Shown: positions 1-8,558 of the stretch, piece after piece
Layout: each line of letters begins with the position of its first letter
How positions within the stretch are numbered: the stretch's first letter is position 1
Position numbers and translations under genes: made by a program
The notes under the pieces: generated by a model
The model's database searches: none
Told to the model about the DNA's origin: nothing
What the model saw: the letters and a program-made list of their open reading frames with translations, nothing else
Origin: Acrasis kona
Lineage: Eukaryota > Heterolobosea > Eutetramitea > Acrasida > Acrasidae
Length of the DNA stretch: 64,000 nucleotides
NCBI GenBank assembly: GCA_026419775.2
Contig: JAOPGA020001241.1
Location: 1-64,000, forward strand
Direction: 5' to 3'

Positions 1-39
1 TAGGGATGCCGATCGTATCGGGCAGCTACCTAGGTTGAG

Positions 40-185
40 ATAAGTACAATATCATCCTTAAGCTTAACCCCTTAGACTCTGCTTACACTGTTTCGGCGGT
101 TAATGTTTTTGGTTCATTTGGTGAAATTAGGTTGACTATACTTACAATCTTTTGTTTGAATACCTCACTTGTTAGGGTTACTTAG
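40..185 (+). CDS. Partial gene: C-terminal Fn3-like exon at the left edge
   Basis: An open frame runs from about base 40 to a TAG at 183-185. Its translation has the look of the second half of a fibronectin type III domain: alternating hydrophobics, then SAYTVSAVNVFGSFGE, which resembles the F-G strand region (Y-x-V-x-A-x-N-x-x-G). An upstream TGA at 36-38 means the exon must begin after an acceptor near base 39, so the rest of the gene lies left of the window. An alternative 45-nt intron (from about 137 to 174) would end at the same stop. The call rests on the motif only; no other domain is visible. Confidence 0.35.
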
Positions 186-918
186 GGTTGCTCTAGCACA
201 GGTAAAAATTGTTGCCAATATATCTTCTTTTCTGGGTGGAAGAAATGGACCTGAGCAATCCTGTGCTACACCGCTATTGCCATCGTCTCAAGAAAGTCAA
301 CCAAACAAGTGGAACACACCGTGACCTTAGGAAGATATTCGTTCATAGTTTATAAAATCATTTTGCTAATGTGAACCTGTTCAGAAAAGAGCGGCAATGT
401 TGCTAGGGAATCTGATTCATAAAATTACAATTAATGATCTGAGCACTTGAGTTTGACGTTGTATATCGCGCACAAGGAGCATGACGAAGTAAAGAAATTA
501 AGAGAGAATAACTAAGTTGTGCATAATCACTTTTGAGAGTGAGACATGTAATATAAGAGGAAATGATGTAAAAAGGAGAGCAGATTTTTCGCCCCACGAT
601 ATCTGCATAAATCGCTGCAATAAATAAAAAAACAATTTAGTATGGGCTTATTGTTCGTTTCCATTATGGTTGCATTTGGTCCTATTATCGAAGGAAGTAC
701 AAAAATCAATACCACCAAAAACTAAACGATAATACTTGGATTTATTATTTGAGGGTGCTCTGTGTATTGACGACACAACGTATTCGATTAAAGTTTTGAT
801 ACCCAACCAAGTCCCATTATTGCGTCTTTTAGCGCCATTCTTGATTTTTTCGATTTCAGGATTGACCCAAAATTGCAATAAAAAGTTTTAGGGATTACAT
901 CATAAAGTCCAACAAAAG
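186..918. other. Spacer with no firm gene
   Basis: About 730 bp. AATAAATAAA near 618 could be the poly(A) signal of a plus-strand transcript from the left edge. Two plus-strand frames around 190-350 and one minus-strand frame at 648-878 stay open for 40-76 codons but have no ATG, conflict with one another, or both. I do not annotate them. Confidence 0.4.
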
Positions 919-1916
919 ATGGAAAATCAAATCAAACAGTGCCTTGAGTCTCAAAACTGGACCAACATAAAAAAGGACGACCTTAAAGAATTTGTGCTTA
1001 CTTTCAAGAAGGAATTGACCAAGAATGAGAAGAAAACAACAGAAAGGAAGAAGGATGACTACATTCAATTGATTGAGAAGTATTCATCAATCATGTTTAA
1101 AACAACCAAAAAAGCTACCAATGAAACAGACCTAGTTGAGCCTCTCCGCACATTAACTCCAATCATACCACTTTCAAGATGGCGTTGCTGTAAAACTACT
1201 TATTGATGGAAACGTTGTTGGAACAGCTGTGATTTTGAAAAGACTCAAGAATGATAACTATCGGGTCAACGTCACCGAAATTAACTCGGATGCAAAAGAT
1301 TTAGACACACCCAGTGGAGAATGTACACTTGAAGATGCCCTCAATAGTAACATTTTTTGGAACGGTTCTAACATGAGTCTTGTCGTGTCAACTTCCAATC
1401 AATCCACGGAAGTAGCATCAAATAATGATCGGATGAAAAATCTCCTTGAAATCGCACGTGCTGTCGAAGAACAACAAAAGCACAACGAAGTCGAAGACGA
1501 TCCCATCAATTCATCACCACCGTCACCCTCACCATCCAAAAAGAACCAAGTGGAGAGCAAGAACTTTGAAAAAGACCAAGCTCCAAATGAGAGTAAAAAA
1601 GTGATGCCACAAACTGCCGACAAATCGAAACAGCCTAAAACCAAGAGGCAAAGAGAGCAAACGGACAGTGAAGAAGAGTCATCTGGCACAGTACTACATG
1701 CCAAAAGCAAAAGGAGTGCCAGAAGACAAGAAGAGGCTATCAAAACGTGATGTGGATGATCTATTGGTTATCTTACAGCACAATAACCTTTATAACGGTA
1801 TGGACAAAAAAACATTGACAACTGCACTCGGGAAAAAACTATCTTCTATGCGTTCAAAGGAAAAGGACGATGTAAAAGACGAAGACGAGGACAAAGAAAT
1901 TGAAGAAAATGATTAA
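919..1916 (+). CDS. Hypothetical charged protein, possible relative of the next gene
   Basis: Not recognised. Three open blocks read in one direction: 919-1134 (ATG, lysine-rich), about 1175-1667, and about 1714-1916 with an acidic C-terminus. The last two are joined well by a 46-nt intron at 1668-1713. The first joint looks like a 44-nt intron (1135-1178, GTTGAG...TTTCAAG) but leaves the frame one base out, so there is an indel or a missed splice form. The start of the second block (GVAVKLLIDGNVVGTA) resembles the second exon of the gene at 2390, and both acceptors precede a phase-1 codon, hinting at paralogy. The middle is Ser/Pro/Lys-rich and probably disordered. AATAAA overlaps the stop. 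Confidence 0.5.
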
Positions 1917-2110
1917 TAAATACGTTCCTACTTTTTCAAAAATAAGTTTCTCACTTTCAAAAATAGGACTCTCACAGTCTTTATTCGATGTTCTCGCTTT
2001 TCCTCCAGATGGGTCGAAAAAGTAGGCTCCCACTCTGGCAACCCAGGCGCCAAATTTTTATTCGGGCATGTTGGACAGACACAATGTAATGTAGATTAAT
2101 GTAGATTTGA

Positions 2111-2193
2111 ATTGTACTTGAATAACAAAAGTCGCACAAGAAAAGTACAAATTGTCAATGACAACTTGTGCGACGTTGTTATTCGAATTGTAC
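2111..2193. repeat. Long imperfect inverted repeat (hairpin)
   Basis: The left arm at 2111-2140 and right arm at 2165-2193 are near-complementary (GTCGCACAAG pairs with CTTGTGCGAC, extending outward through GAATAACAA/TTGTTATTC and GTAC). The loop is about 24 nt. It lies between two same-strand genes, so it could act as an RNA hairpin, a transcription-end structure or the remains of a small palindromic element. Confidence 0.6.
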
Positions 2194-2389
2194 ACGTCGA
2201 ATCATACAACAAGTTCATTATTGTAAATTAACATAACCAATAAAAAGCCTCCCCGTTCTTTCCATTTTGGGTTGGTTCTTGAATGAATCGTCGTTCTGCC
2301 TTCAAAATCAAAAAAACACAAAGGAGTGACGGACATAGAGACAAGCAACAATCCGAAACGATCCATCATTTGGATAAAGTTTCATCATA

Positions 2390-3746
2390 ATGGCCCTTTC
2401 AACAAAGCAAAGGGATAAATTAAAAACAGTTCTTGAACAATTCGTTGAAACCAACATCAACGCTAGCTGTCATAAAAGCTCAGGCGATTCTTATCATTAT
2501 CTCATTTTATTACTGATGTGTAAGGGTATGAAGCTACTATCTTGACTAACTCTTTGTAGATAATGGCGTTAAAGTTGGAACGGTACATCGATTCTATGAC
2601 ACAGAAGATACGAAAAAGGAAGCAGAACTAACCTCGAGGTTTTTCGAAATCTTAAATTTAGAAAAAGTCGAGTTAACCAAATTGGAACCTGAAGACAAAA
2701 TGTCATACCATCAAAATGTCAGGGACAGTAGAAGCGAAAGTTTGATGCCACCTGGTCGGTGGATTTGGCATTACGCGACCACTTTTGTAATTGCTCGCGT
2801 TTCAGAACTACTGGGGAGAAGTGAATTTCAATCATATGTGAGGTATTTACTTGAGAAGAGAATTGAAAAAGTCGAAGAGTTCAATCAAGTTAAAAAAAAT
2901 GCGGAACGGGCGCTGCCAAAATGTAATCTGTCTGAAATTGTTTTCTTCTTTGTCAGAAAAGCTAAAAATAACAAGAAGCAAAACGGTGCGACCGTTTTTG
3001 ACAATCTAAAAGAATATCTAGGTAAACAAGTCTGCACGCAAAACGTCGGAACGTACTTTGGTAGTTGGAAAGGACAAGAAGCGTACGAAAAAGTCCAATT
3101 CCTATATACTCTAATCCTCATTGCTAATCGTTCTGATCACAATTCCCTTCGATTATTCGGATTAACAAGTGGTATTACTGATGTCGCGGCTTTTATTGGA
3201 TTCGACGTAGTCTGTTTTCATGAATGCGCAAACAAGTTAGTTTTGAGTGACTTGAGATTGATCCCACAGACCTCCTTTATGACGGTCCGAACAAAACGTT
3301 CGCTGGTAGAAATAGGCCATATGACACCACAAAAAAAAAAAGAAAAATTCAGCAATCTGCTTTCAACTGGATTCGAGATTCAAGCACACAGTTTTCTGAA
3401 TCATGATTTGTTACTAAACATCAATGAAGAAAAATTTGAAAAATTTGTATCCTACTATTCCCGGGATACGGCCAATCAAAAATTTGTGCCATGCTTAATT
3501 GAGGAATTGTCTCCGTTCCGAGCCGTATTGATGGGAAGGCTCACAGGTCTCTATTCAATTGTTTCTGTTGAGAAACATAGAAATACAGAAAAAATTGTTT
3601 TCAAAAATGAAGAAGATGGTTCGGAGCTTGTTTCAAACAAAGGAGAATTGAGCCCGTTGTTGGAAACTATTTACAAAAATCATAACAGTCCAGAGAATGA
3701 TGTAGTGGCACCTATTAAGAAGGATGAAGCAGAGGAAGTAGACTGA
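2390..3746 (+). CDS. Hypothetical 438-residue protein, two exons
   Basis: Not recognised. Exon 1 is 2390-2519 (ATGGCCCTT start). A 40-nt intron, 2520-2559, has a clean GTAAGG donor and TTTGTAG acceptor and rejoins in phase 1. Exon 2 runs to a TGA at 3744-3746. The protein has no signal peptide or membrane segment. It is rich in Lys, Glu and Phe in the middle and ends in an acidic tail (KKDEAEEVD). The N-terminal region (EQFVETNI... then NGVKVGTV) resembles the preceding gene, so the two may be tandem paralogues that have diverged strongly. Function is unknown; the gene structure is convincing. Confidence 0.75.
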
Positions 3747-3992
3747 TAACAGTGTTTTAATTTATAAATGTGACGTGTAAAAGATGAAGAGATGTAATAA
3801 AGTACAATTTTTTATCGTACACAAGAGTTCTGCCAATTCTGTCGCCGCATTTCACTTATTCACATCAAAGTAGAAGAAAGGTTTGATTACGCCAGAAGAT
3901 GACACTCAATTTAGATCACGCAAGTGCAGATTTATTACGGCAATGAATGAATACCTGCAAAATAAATAAACGATGCGCCGGCGGATCTGACG

Positions 3993-4638
3993 TTAAACTA
4001 ACACTGTTGGGATACTTGAAAGGTGTTCAACGTTGTTTAACCTATCGAAGCATCATACCCTGTAGAGTTTTCAATGATACCTGTGGTATCAACACCTATA
4101 GTGGTTGACGTCCTCAAACAATCTTCAGCACATGTTTTGTCGAGAAGAAGAATCAGGACGTAGCCAATGAGGCAAATGTATCCAAACAATAAAGGTTCGA
4201 ACCAAATTGTTCAACAAAAGTGATTTTCGGAACAAAAAGTGTAGTAACGTGACGAATGAAATGTAACGAAGTGATGTTTAATAGTAGGTAGGACCTAACC
4301 AAACGGGCTAGTAGGAGTTTGCGCCTGTAGGCGCTTAATGAACTGTAAGGAAACAAACGAAACAAACGTCTGATTTTTTCATTATCAGTCCCATCATGCT
4401 TATCAACGAAACCATTTTCTGTAAAAAAAGTAATTTTTTACATTGTTAGTCTTAAATCAAATAACAAGTACTCACAACTTCAATAGACTCTTCCGCTCTG
4501 TATTGAGTATCGCGTGTATTTTCAATGGTAACGTTAACATTGTTTTCGGTTGTAGTTTGATACATCCATACTGTATCTGTGTGTAGGATCAGGGGCTACT
4601 TTTGAACTACCTTCATAAATGCAACATTGTTTACCCAT
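3993..4638 (-). pseudogene. Small membrane protein gene with several frame breaks
   Basis: The minus strand carries a coding-like series: ATG at 4638 giving MGKQCCIYEGSSK (Gly2 plus Cys pair, a myristoylation/palmitoylation-type N-terminus); an Asn/Thr-rich block up to a good GTGAGT donor at 4475; an intron 4419-4475 ending TTTTTTACAG; a block reading NGFVDKHDGTDNEKIR; a hydrophobic segment FGYICLIGYVLILLL near 4160; and a Thr/Cys-rich tail with a possible 44-nt intron before the stop at 3993. Frames change near 4575, at the splice and near 4205, so no single intact ORF exists. It is either a decayed gene or one hit by assembly indels. Confidence 0.4.
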
Positions 4639-4797
4639 ATTTACAATGCAAAAACTGATTCAATCAATTCGGATCTATTTTTGTGGTATTACAATATCCA
4701 AGATCGAGCTTTTTAAAGGACCATTCTATATTTAATAATCCCATGATAGAAAAGGGATAAGAATTCTAAAAAAAAATTAACCAACGAAACGAAAAAA

Positions 4798-5433
4798 ATG
4801 TTAAAGTGGCTACTAACACCAGATATCACACCGAATAAGAAGAGGGTTGGAATTAATAGCAACATCGAGAAGGAGCAAAACTCGTCAGTTGTACTAAGTT
4901 TAGCAAAATTAATACATCCACAAATGCGACTCAAAGATGTTAACGTAGGCCTAGTTGTTAACCCTGGTTGCCATCATGTATTGTCAGGATTCTATTTACA
5001 TGTACAAGATAAGCTTCAACGGTACACCGTTCATGATTATAATAGATTGCGAAGTTTACAGGGACACCACAGCAATTGCAACAAGGTTCCAATCCTATTC
5101 TACTTCACGAGTGACATTAAGTGTGTTGACGAAAAACTGTTGAAAGAATGTGTAACACGTTCTGAGAGAGTCTTCGTGTTATATGCACGGTGGGCTTCGA
5201 ATGCTGAAATGGATGGCATAAATCTGTATCAAGTAAAACTAAAACACCAACTTGCTGGGGTACATGAATTCATTGTAGCAGAAGATGGCAGTGTACGGGA
5301 CCACAACTTCCATATAAATAAACAAAATATGGATGAGCTACAAAAAATATTATTAGCATTGAAAAAAGGTGCACTTCGGCATGTTTCTGAACGTAAGAGT
5401 TTAGTTTCGCCAGGCTCATGTAAAATGTATTAA
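4798..5433 (+). CDS. Hypothetical 211-residue protein, single exon
   Basis: Not recognised. One uninterrupted ORF begins at an ATG preceded by an A-rich leader (ACGAAAAAAATG) and ends TTAATAAATG, so the poly(A) signal overlaps the stop. The protein is soluble, with mixed charge, and alternates beta-type stretches (VNVGLVVNPGCHHVLSGFYL, RVFVLYARW) with charged helices. No signal peptide, transmembrane segment or catalytic motif is visible. The length, A-rich leader and clean codon usage argue that it is real. Confidence 0.65.
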   Translation: MLKWLLTPDITPNKKRVGINSNIEKEQNSSVVLSLAKLIHPQMRLKDVNVGLVVNPGCHHVLSGFYLHVQDKLQRYTVHDYNRLRSLQGHHSNCNKVPILFYFTSDIKCVDEKLLKECVTRSERVFVLYARWASNAEMDGINLYQVKLKHQLAGVHEFIVAEDGSVRDHNFHINKQNMDELQKILLALKKGALRHVSERKSLVSPGSCKMY

Positions 5434-5825
5434 TAAATGTAAATTTGAATTCATCAACTCGTGTGTTTGTGTTTTGATGATAAAGTCTTTTGTTCATTCG
5501 TGTTAGCCAACATTGTACACGTCAAAAAATGTGGAATTACAAAATCATGTAAAGAGAAGAAGGCAGGCGAGGGCTATGATAACCACATTTCTTATAAAAG
5601 AAATCCTTCCCCACCCAAAAAAACATGAAAACTGCACAGGGGCTTGTAAACTTTAAAATGAAGGAAATATTGCAAAAGCCAACCAGAGGACAGGTATTGC
5701 CCGTCAGCACTCTCTTACACCACACTAATAGTGTTTCATGGATAGTGGGGTTCATTTTAAGTTTGTTCACAAGGCAGAGTAACAAAACCGCTATCGCAGG
5801 GGACACTAATGCATACCCTAATCAG
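5434..5825. other. Spacer
   Basis: 392 bp between two plus-strand genes. An ATG-led frame from 5625 runs in frame into the zinc-ribbon gene at 5826 and could be an N-terminal extension. The family does not need it and its composition is unremarkable. Nothing else is seen. Confidence 0.4.
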
Positions 5826-6075
5826 ATGAGTGTTTTGAATGCATATGAATGTGTGAGTAGTCTACAATTGTCATTCTCATAATTCGAAGAAAAAATGTAA
5901 AAATGCAAAATACGATCTTGGAGAGACACGAGAGGTTTCGGGATTGTTGAGCAAAATTCTTAATTTACAGACTAGAAAATTTCAAACTGTAACCTGCACA
6001 AGATGTGGGTACACGGAACATTTCGAAAGAAGACAATCACCATTATCAAATGTGATGGATCTATTCATAAGATAA
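5826..6075 (+). CDS. Small zinc-ribbon protein (YpzJ/DUF2082-like), 70 residues
   Basis: This gene is split and easily missed. Exon 1 is 5826-5852 (starts MSVLNAYEC), then a 37-nt intron 5853-5889 (GTGAGT...TTCGAAG), then exon 2 5890-6075. Joining restores a four-cysteine ribbon: the first pair CKKC spans the splice, the second pair is in VTCTRCGYTEHF. Between them lies GETREVSGLLSKILNLQTRKF, and after them LSNVMDL. The order C-x2-C, G-E, LSK-x-L-x-x-Q, KF-x-T-V-T-C-x-x-C-G-Y-T-E and the size match a predicted nucleic-acid-binding Zn-ribbon family known from bacteria and eukaryotes, whose role is not established. Phase is 0 at both edges. Confidence 0.85.
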
Positions 6076-6392
6076 ACTTTTATAATCAAAAATCATACTG
6101 GCAAAATGCAATTAATTGTAATTGATTCAATAACAAACACCTTCTCGTTTATTTGTTGTGCATTTTTAACGACTTCTTCCATACTCACTAATCATGGGCA
6201 ATGGGTAAATGAATAGACACATAATTACTAGCATTACGGTTGTTTATTTTAGATGTCTGTTTTTATAGATCACCCTTACAACAATTCTAATTTTGTACAC
6301 ATATCATTCGGTTGGATCCTGTAACATCAAAGAAGCCACTATAATTAATTTAATACCATACCGAGTGCACATAGTTGTTATTTAGCCGATAA
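6076..6392. other. Leader region of the kinase gene
   Basis: 317 bp. A GTAAAT...TTTTAG pair at about 6203-6252 has the size of a local intron (about 50 nt) and could lie in the 5' UTR of the kinase. No coding sequence is seen. Confidence 0.35.
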
Positions 6393-7746
6393 ATGTCCTC
6401 ACTACTTGTTGATATAACAATGGCAAGAAAGCCAAAGCCACAGCACATCCAGCTCCCAACTCATATGAGCAGAAAGCACTCGCCAGGCACTGCAGAGCTC
6501 ACGAGTGCAACTGTAAATATGAAGGGCTTGCCCAACTTTGATAAACTATCTCCCCACCACTTTGAAAAGGTTCGCCTTCTTGGTAGAGGCGACGTAGGCA
6601 AAGTATACCTTGTTCACCTCCGTGGTGCACCAAAGGACTCACAATATTATGCAATGAAAGTACTGGAGAAGCAGGACATGATTAATAGGAAAAAAGTTCA
6701 AAGGTGTTTAACTGAAAGAGAAATTCTTTCTTCATCAAGGCACCCCTTCATCGTCACCATGTATGCATCATTTCAAGACGAAGATAAGTTATACATGCTC
6801 ATGGAGTATTGTGCAGGTGGAGAACTGTTTCGAGTACTCCAAACACAGCCAAACAAGTGCCTGTGTGAATCCTCAGTGCGTTTCTTCATCGCTGAGGTGC
6901 TCCTAGCTTTAGAATATCTTCATAAAGTAGGAGTCGTATATCGCGACTTGAAACCAGAGAACGTCTTGCTTCATGAAAGCGGCCACATTAGGCTTACAGA
7001 CTTTGATTTATCGAAGAGAACTTCGATAACAAACTTAGACGACCACTCAACTACACGCTCAAGGCCTTGGTTGTTTCCCCTTTTTGCAAAGAAGGCCATA
7101 ACACGCGCCCACCACTGTCAGTCCTTTGTTGGCACTGCTGAGTACATATCTCCAGTAAGAGAATACATTTTAACTTTATTCTAACCTTTAGGAAATTATA
7201 AATGGAACTGGGTATGGACCATGTGTAGATTGGTGGACTCTAGGAATACTCTTGTACGAAATGATTTATGCAAAAACACCATACAGAGGCGAGAACAATG
7301 ACGAAACGTTCAACAAAGTCCTTCACGGAAAACTAAACATCCCTGTCAATAGCTGCCACGGACCTGTCAGCAAGAATTGTAGAAACCTCATCAAAAAATT
7401 ATTACACGTTGACATGAACAAGAGATTAGGTCACAAACATGGAGCCAAGGACATCAAAGACCATGCATTCTTCAAGGGTGTCAATTGGGATGCATTACAG
7501 ACTCAAGTTGCACAGGCCCCAATTGTCAAAGGAGAGATTGACTACACTGACTTTACAAACTTTCAACAGGATTTGGTAGACAGTGACGATGAAAACGATG
7601 ACCGTGATGTAATTCCTGAAATTGGAGTTGAAGGTGTCATGCCAGAGATGGACCAACGAAGTAAATTGTTTAAGAATTTTGTATATACTCCGAAAACACC
7701 AACACCCACAAGGACTAAAGGTAGTCCCTCTCAAGCAATTGCATAA
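6393..7746 (+). CDS. AGC-family Ser/Thr protein kinase with DFD motif
   Basis: 438 residues in two exons; the 37-nt intron 7155-7191 falls inside the APE-equivalent (SP|E) and rejoins in phase 0. All catalytic elements are visible: glycine loop GRGDVGKVY, AMK lysine, TERE glutamate, YRDLKPEN catalytic loop, a DFD metal-binding motif instead of DFG, activation-segment TAEYISPE and VDWWTLG. DFD with an insert before SFVGTAEY is typical of the plant AGCVIII/phototropin and fungal NRC-2/FPK1 branch, which regulates lipid flippases and polarity; that assignment is inference. The tail is acidic and ends in a TPKTPTPTRTK stretch. A second ATG at 6420 is an alternative start. Confidence 0.9.
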
Positions 7747-7834
7747 ATGATTGTATAATAAACATTGTATATAAATTTTTTCTTCAAGAGCCACTCGTTC
7801 AACTTTACAATGATATTGAGACCAATAACAGGTG

Positions 7835-8545
7835 ATGAAGAATAGATCAACACAATACTTGTATGGACTATTGGAATTAGCTCACCTGGCACTGTGCGTT
7901 TCGTATGGATTTTATTTGATTCCTTTGGTATTTGCACACAAGTACTGGATCATAGATAGCACCATCGTTTTGGTGTTGTTGATTGGTCTGATTTATGATA
8001 ACTTTATAATTGCCGCATCAAGAAATCTCACAAACCTACTTTCAAACACTTCCATGCAGAAGCTACATTTCCCACGGTACATCTTACATTCGCTCGTGCT
8101 TCCCCTTTGTTTGATCAATTTGGCTCATTATGGAGAGAGGTTCACTGGAAGTGCTTGGTTTGCCCCTCCTTTAGTTGTCTTGTGTTTGGTCGTTCTCATT
8201 CTAGACGTGAAACATTTGAAGGATTGCAACAAACTCACTTATACATCCATCAAAATAATCGTAGACAACAACACCGGAATGGCAAAAGCTCAATTGTTCG
8301 ATCCAGCATCCGAACGTAAAGATTTGCTCTATTCCATCGCACCAGCAATCATTGTCACTTTATCATCCATCTTGATTGGTTTCATCATCATGATACAAAC
8401 AGGAGGAAGGCATTGGGCATTATTCGCAGGTGGTCTCGTCATGCTGCTGCTCGCAGGATCACCATCAAAGAACCACCACGTCAAATCCCTATTAAGCAAC
8501 ATTGGAGAGTTATTCTTCATGTTGGGATACATTTACACATTATAA
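7835..8545 (+). CDS. Multi-pass membrane protein, 236 residues
   Basis: Not recognised. A single exon with ATG at 7835 has about six or seven hydrophobic helices, for example LALCVSYGFYLIPLVF, IVLVLLIGLIY, FAPPLVVLCLVVLIL, IVTLSSILIGFIIMI and LFAGGLVMLLLAG. A short loop (SERKDLLYS) and the end region (SPSKNHHVKSLLSN) are hydrophilic. There is no cleavable signal peptide. It converges on CSE1 with 13 bp between stop codons, and the intervening AT-rich bases must serve both 3' ends. Transporter or ER/Golgi protein are both possible. Confidence 0.75.
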   Translation: MKNRSTQYLYGLLELAHLALCVSYGFYLIPLVFAHKYWIIDSTIVLVLLIGLIYDNFIIAASRNLTNLLSNTSMQKLHFPRYILHSLVLPLCLINLAHYGERFTGSAWFAPPLVVLCLVVLILDVKHLKDCNKLTYTSIKIIVDNNTGMAKAQLFDPASERKDLLYSIAPAIIVTLSSILIGFIIMIQTGGRHWALFAGGLVMLLLAGSPSKNHHVKSLLSNIGELFFMLGYIYTL

Positions 8546-8558
8546 TTAAAATTTAAAT

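Noticed and set aside
186-350. Two overlapping plus-strand frames after the Fn3-like exon
   Set aside because: Both look plausible, they exclude each other, and neither has a start or a motif.
648-878. 76-codon minus-strand frame with coding-like composition
   Set aside because: No ATG, no splice signal that supplies one, and no motif; it opens right after a stop just upstream of the plus-strand gene at 919.
2100-2200. Hairpin as a CRISPR or tRNA-like structure
   Set aside because: Only one inverted pair, no repeats with spacers, and no cloverleaf or A/B boxes.
5537-5806. 89-codon minus-strand ORF
   Set aside because: No supporting motif; lies in the leader of the zinc-ribbon gene and has low-complexity Phe/Lys runs.
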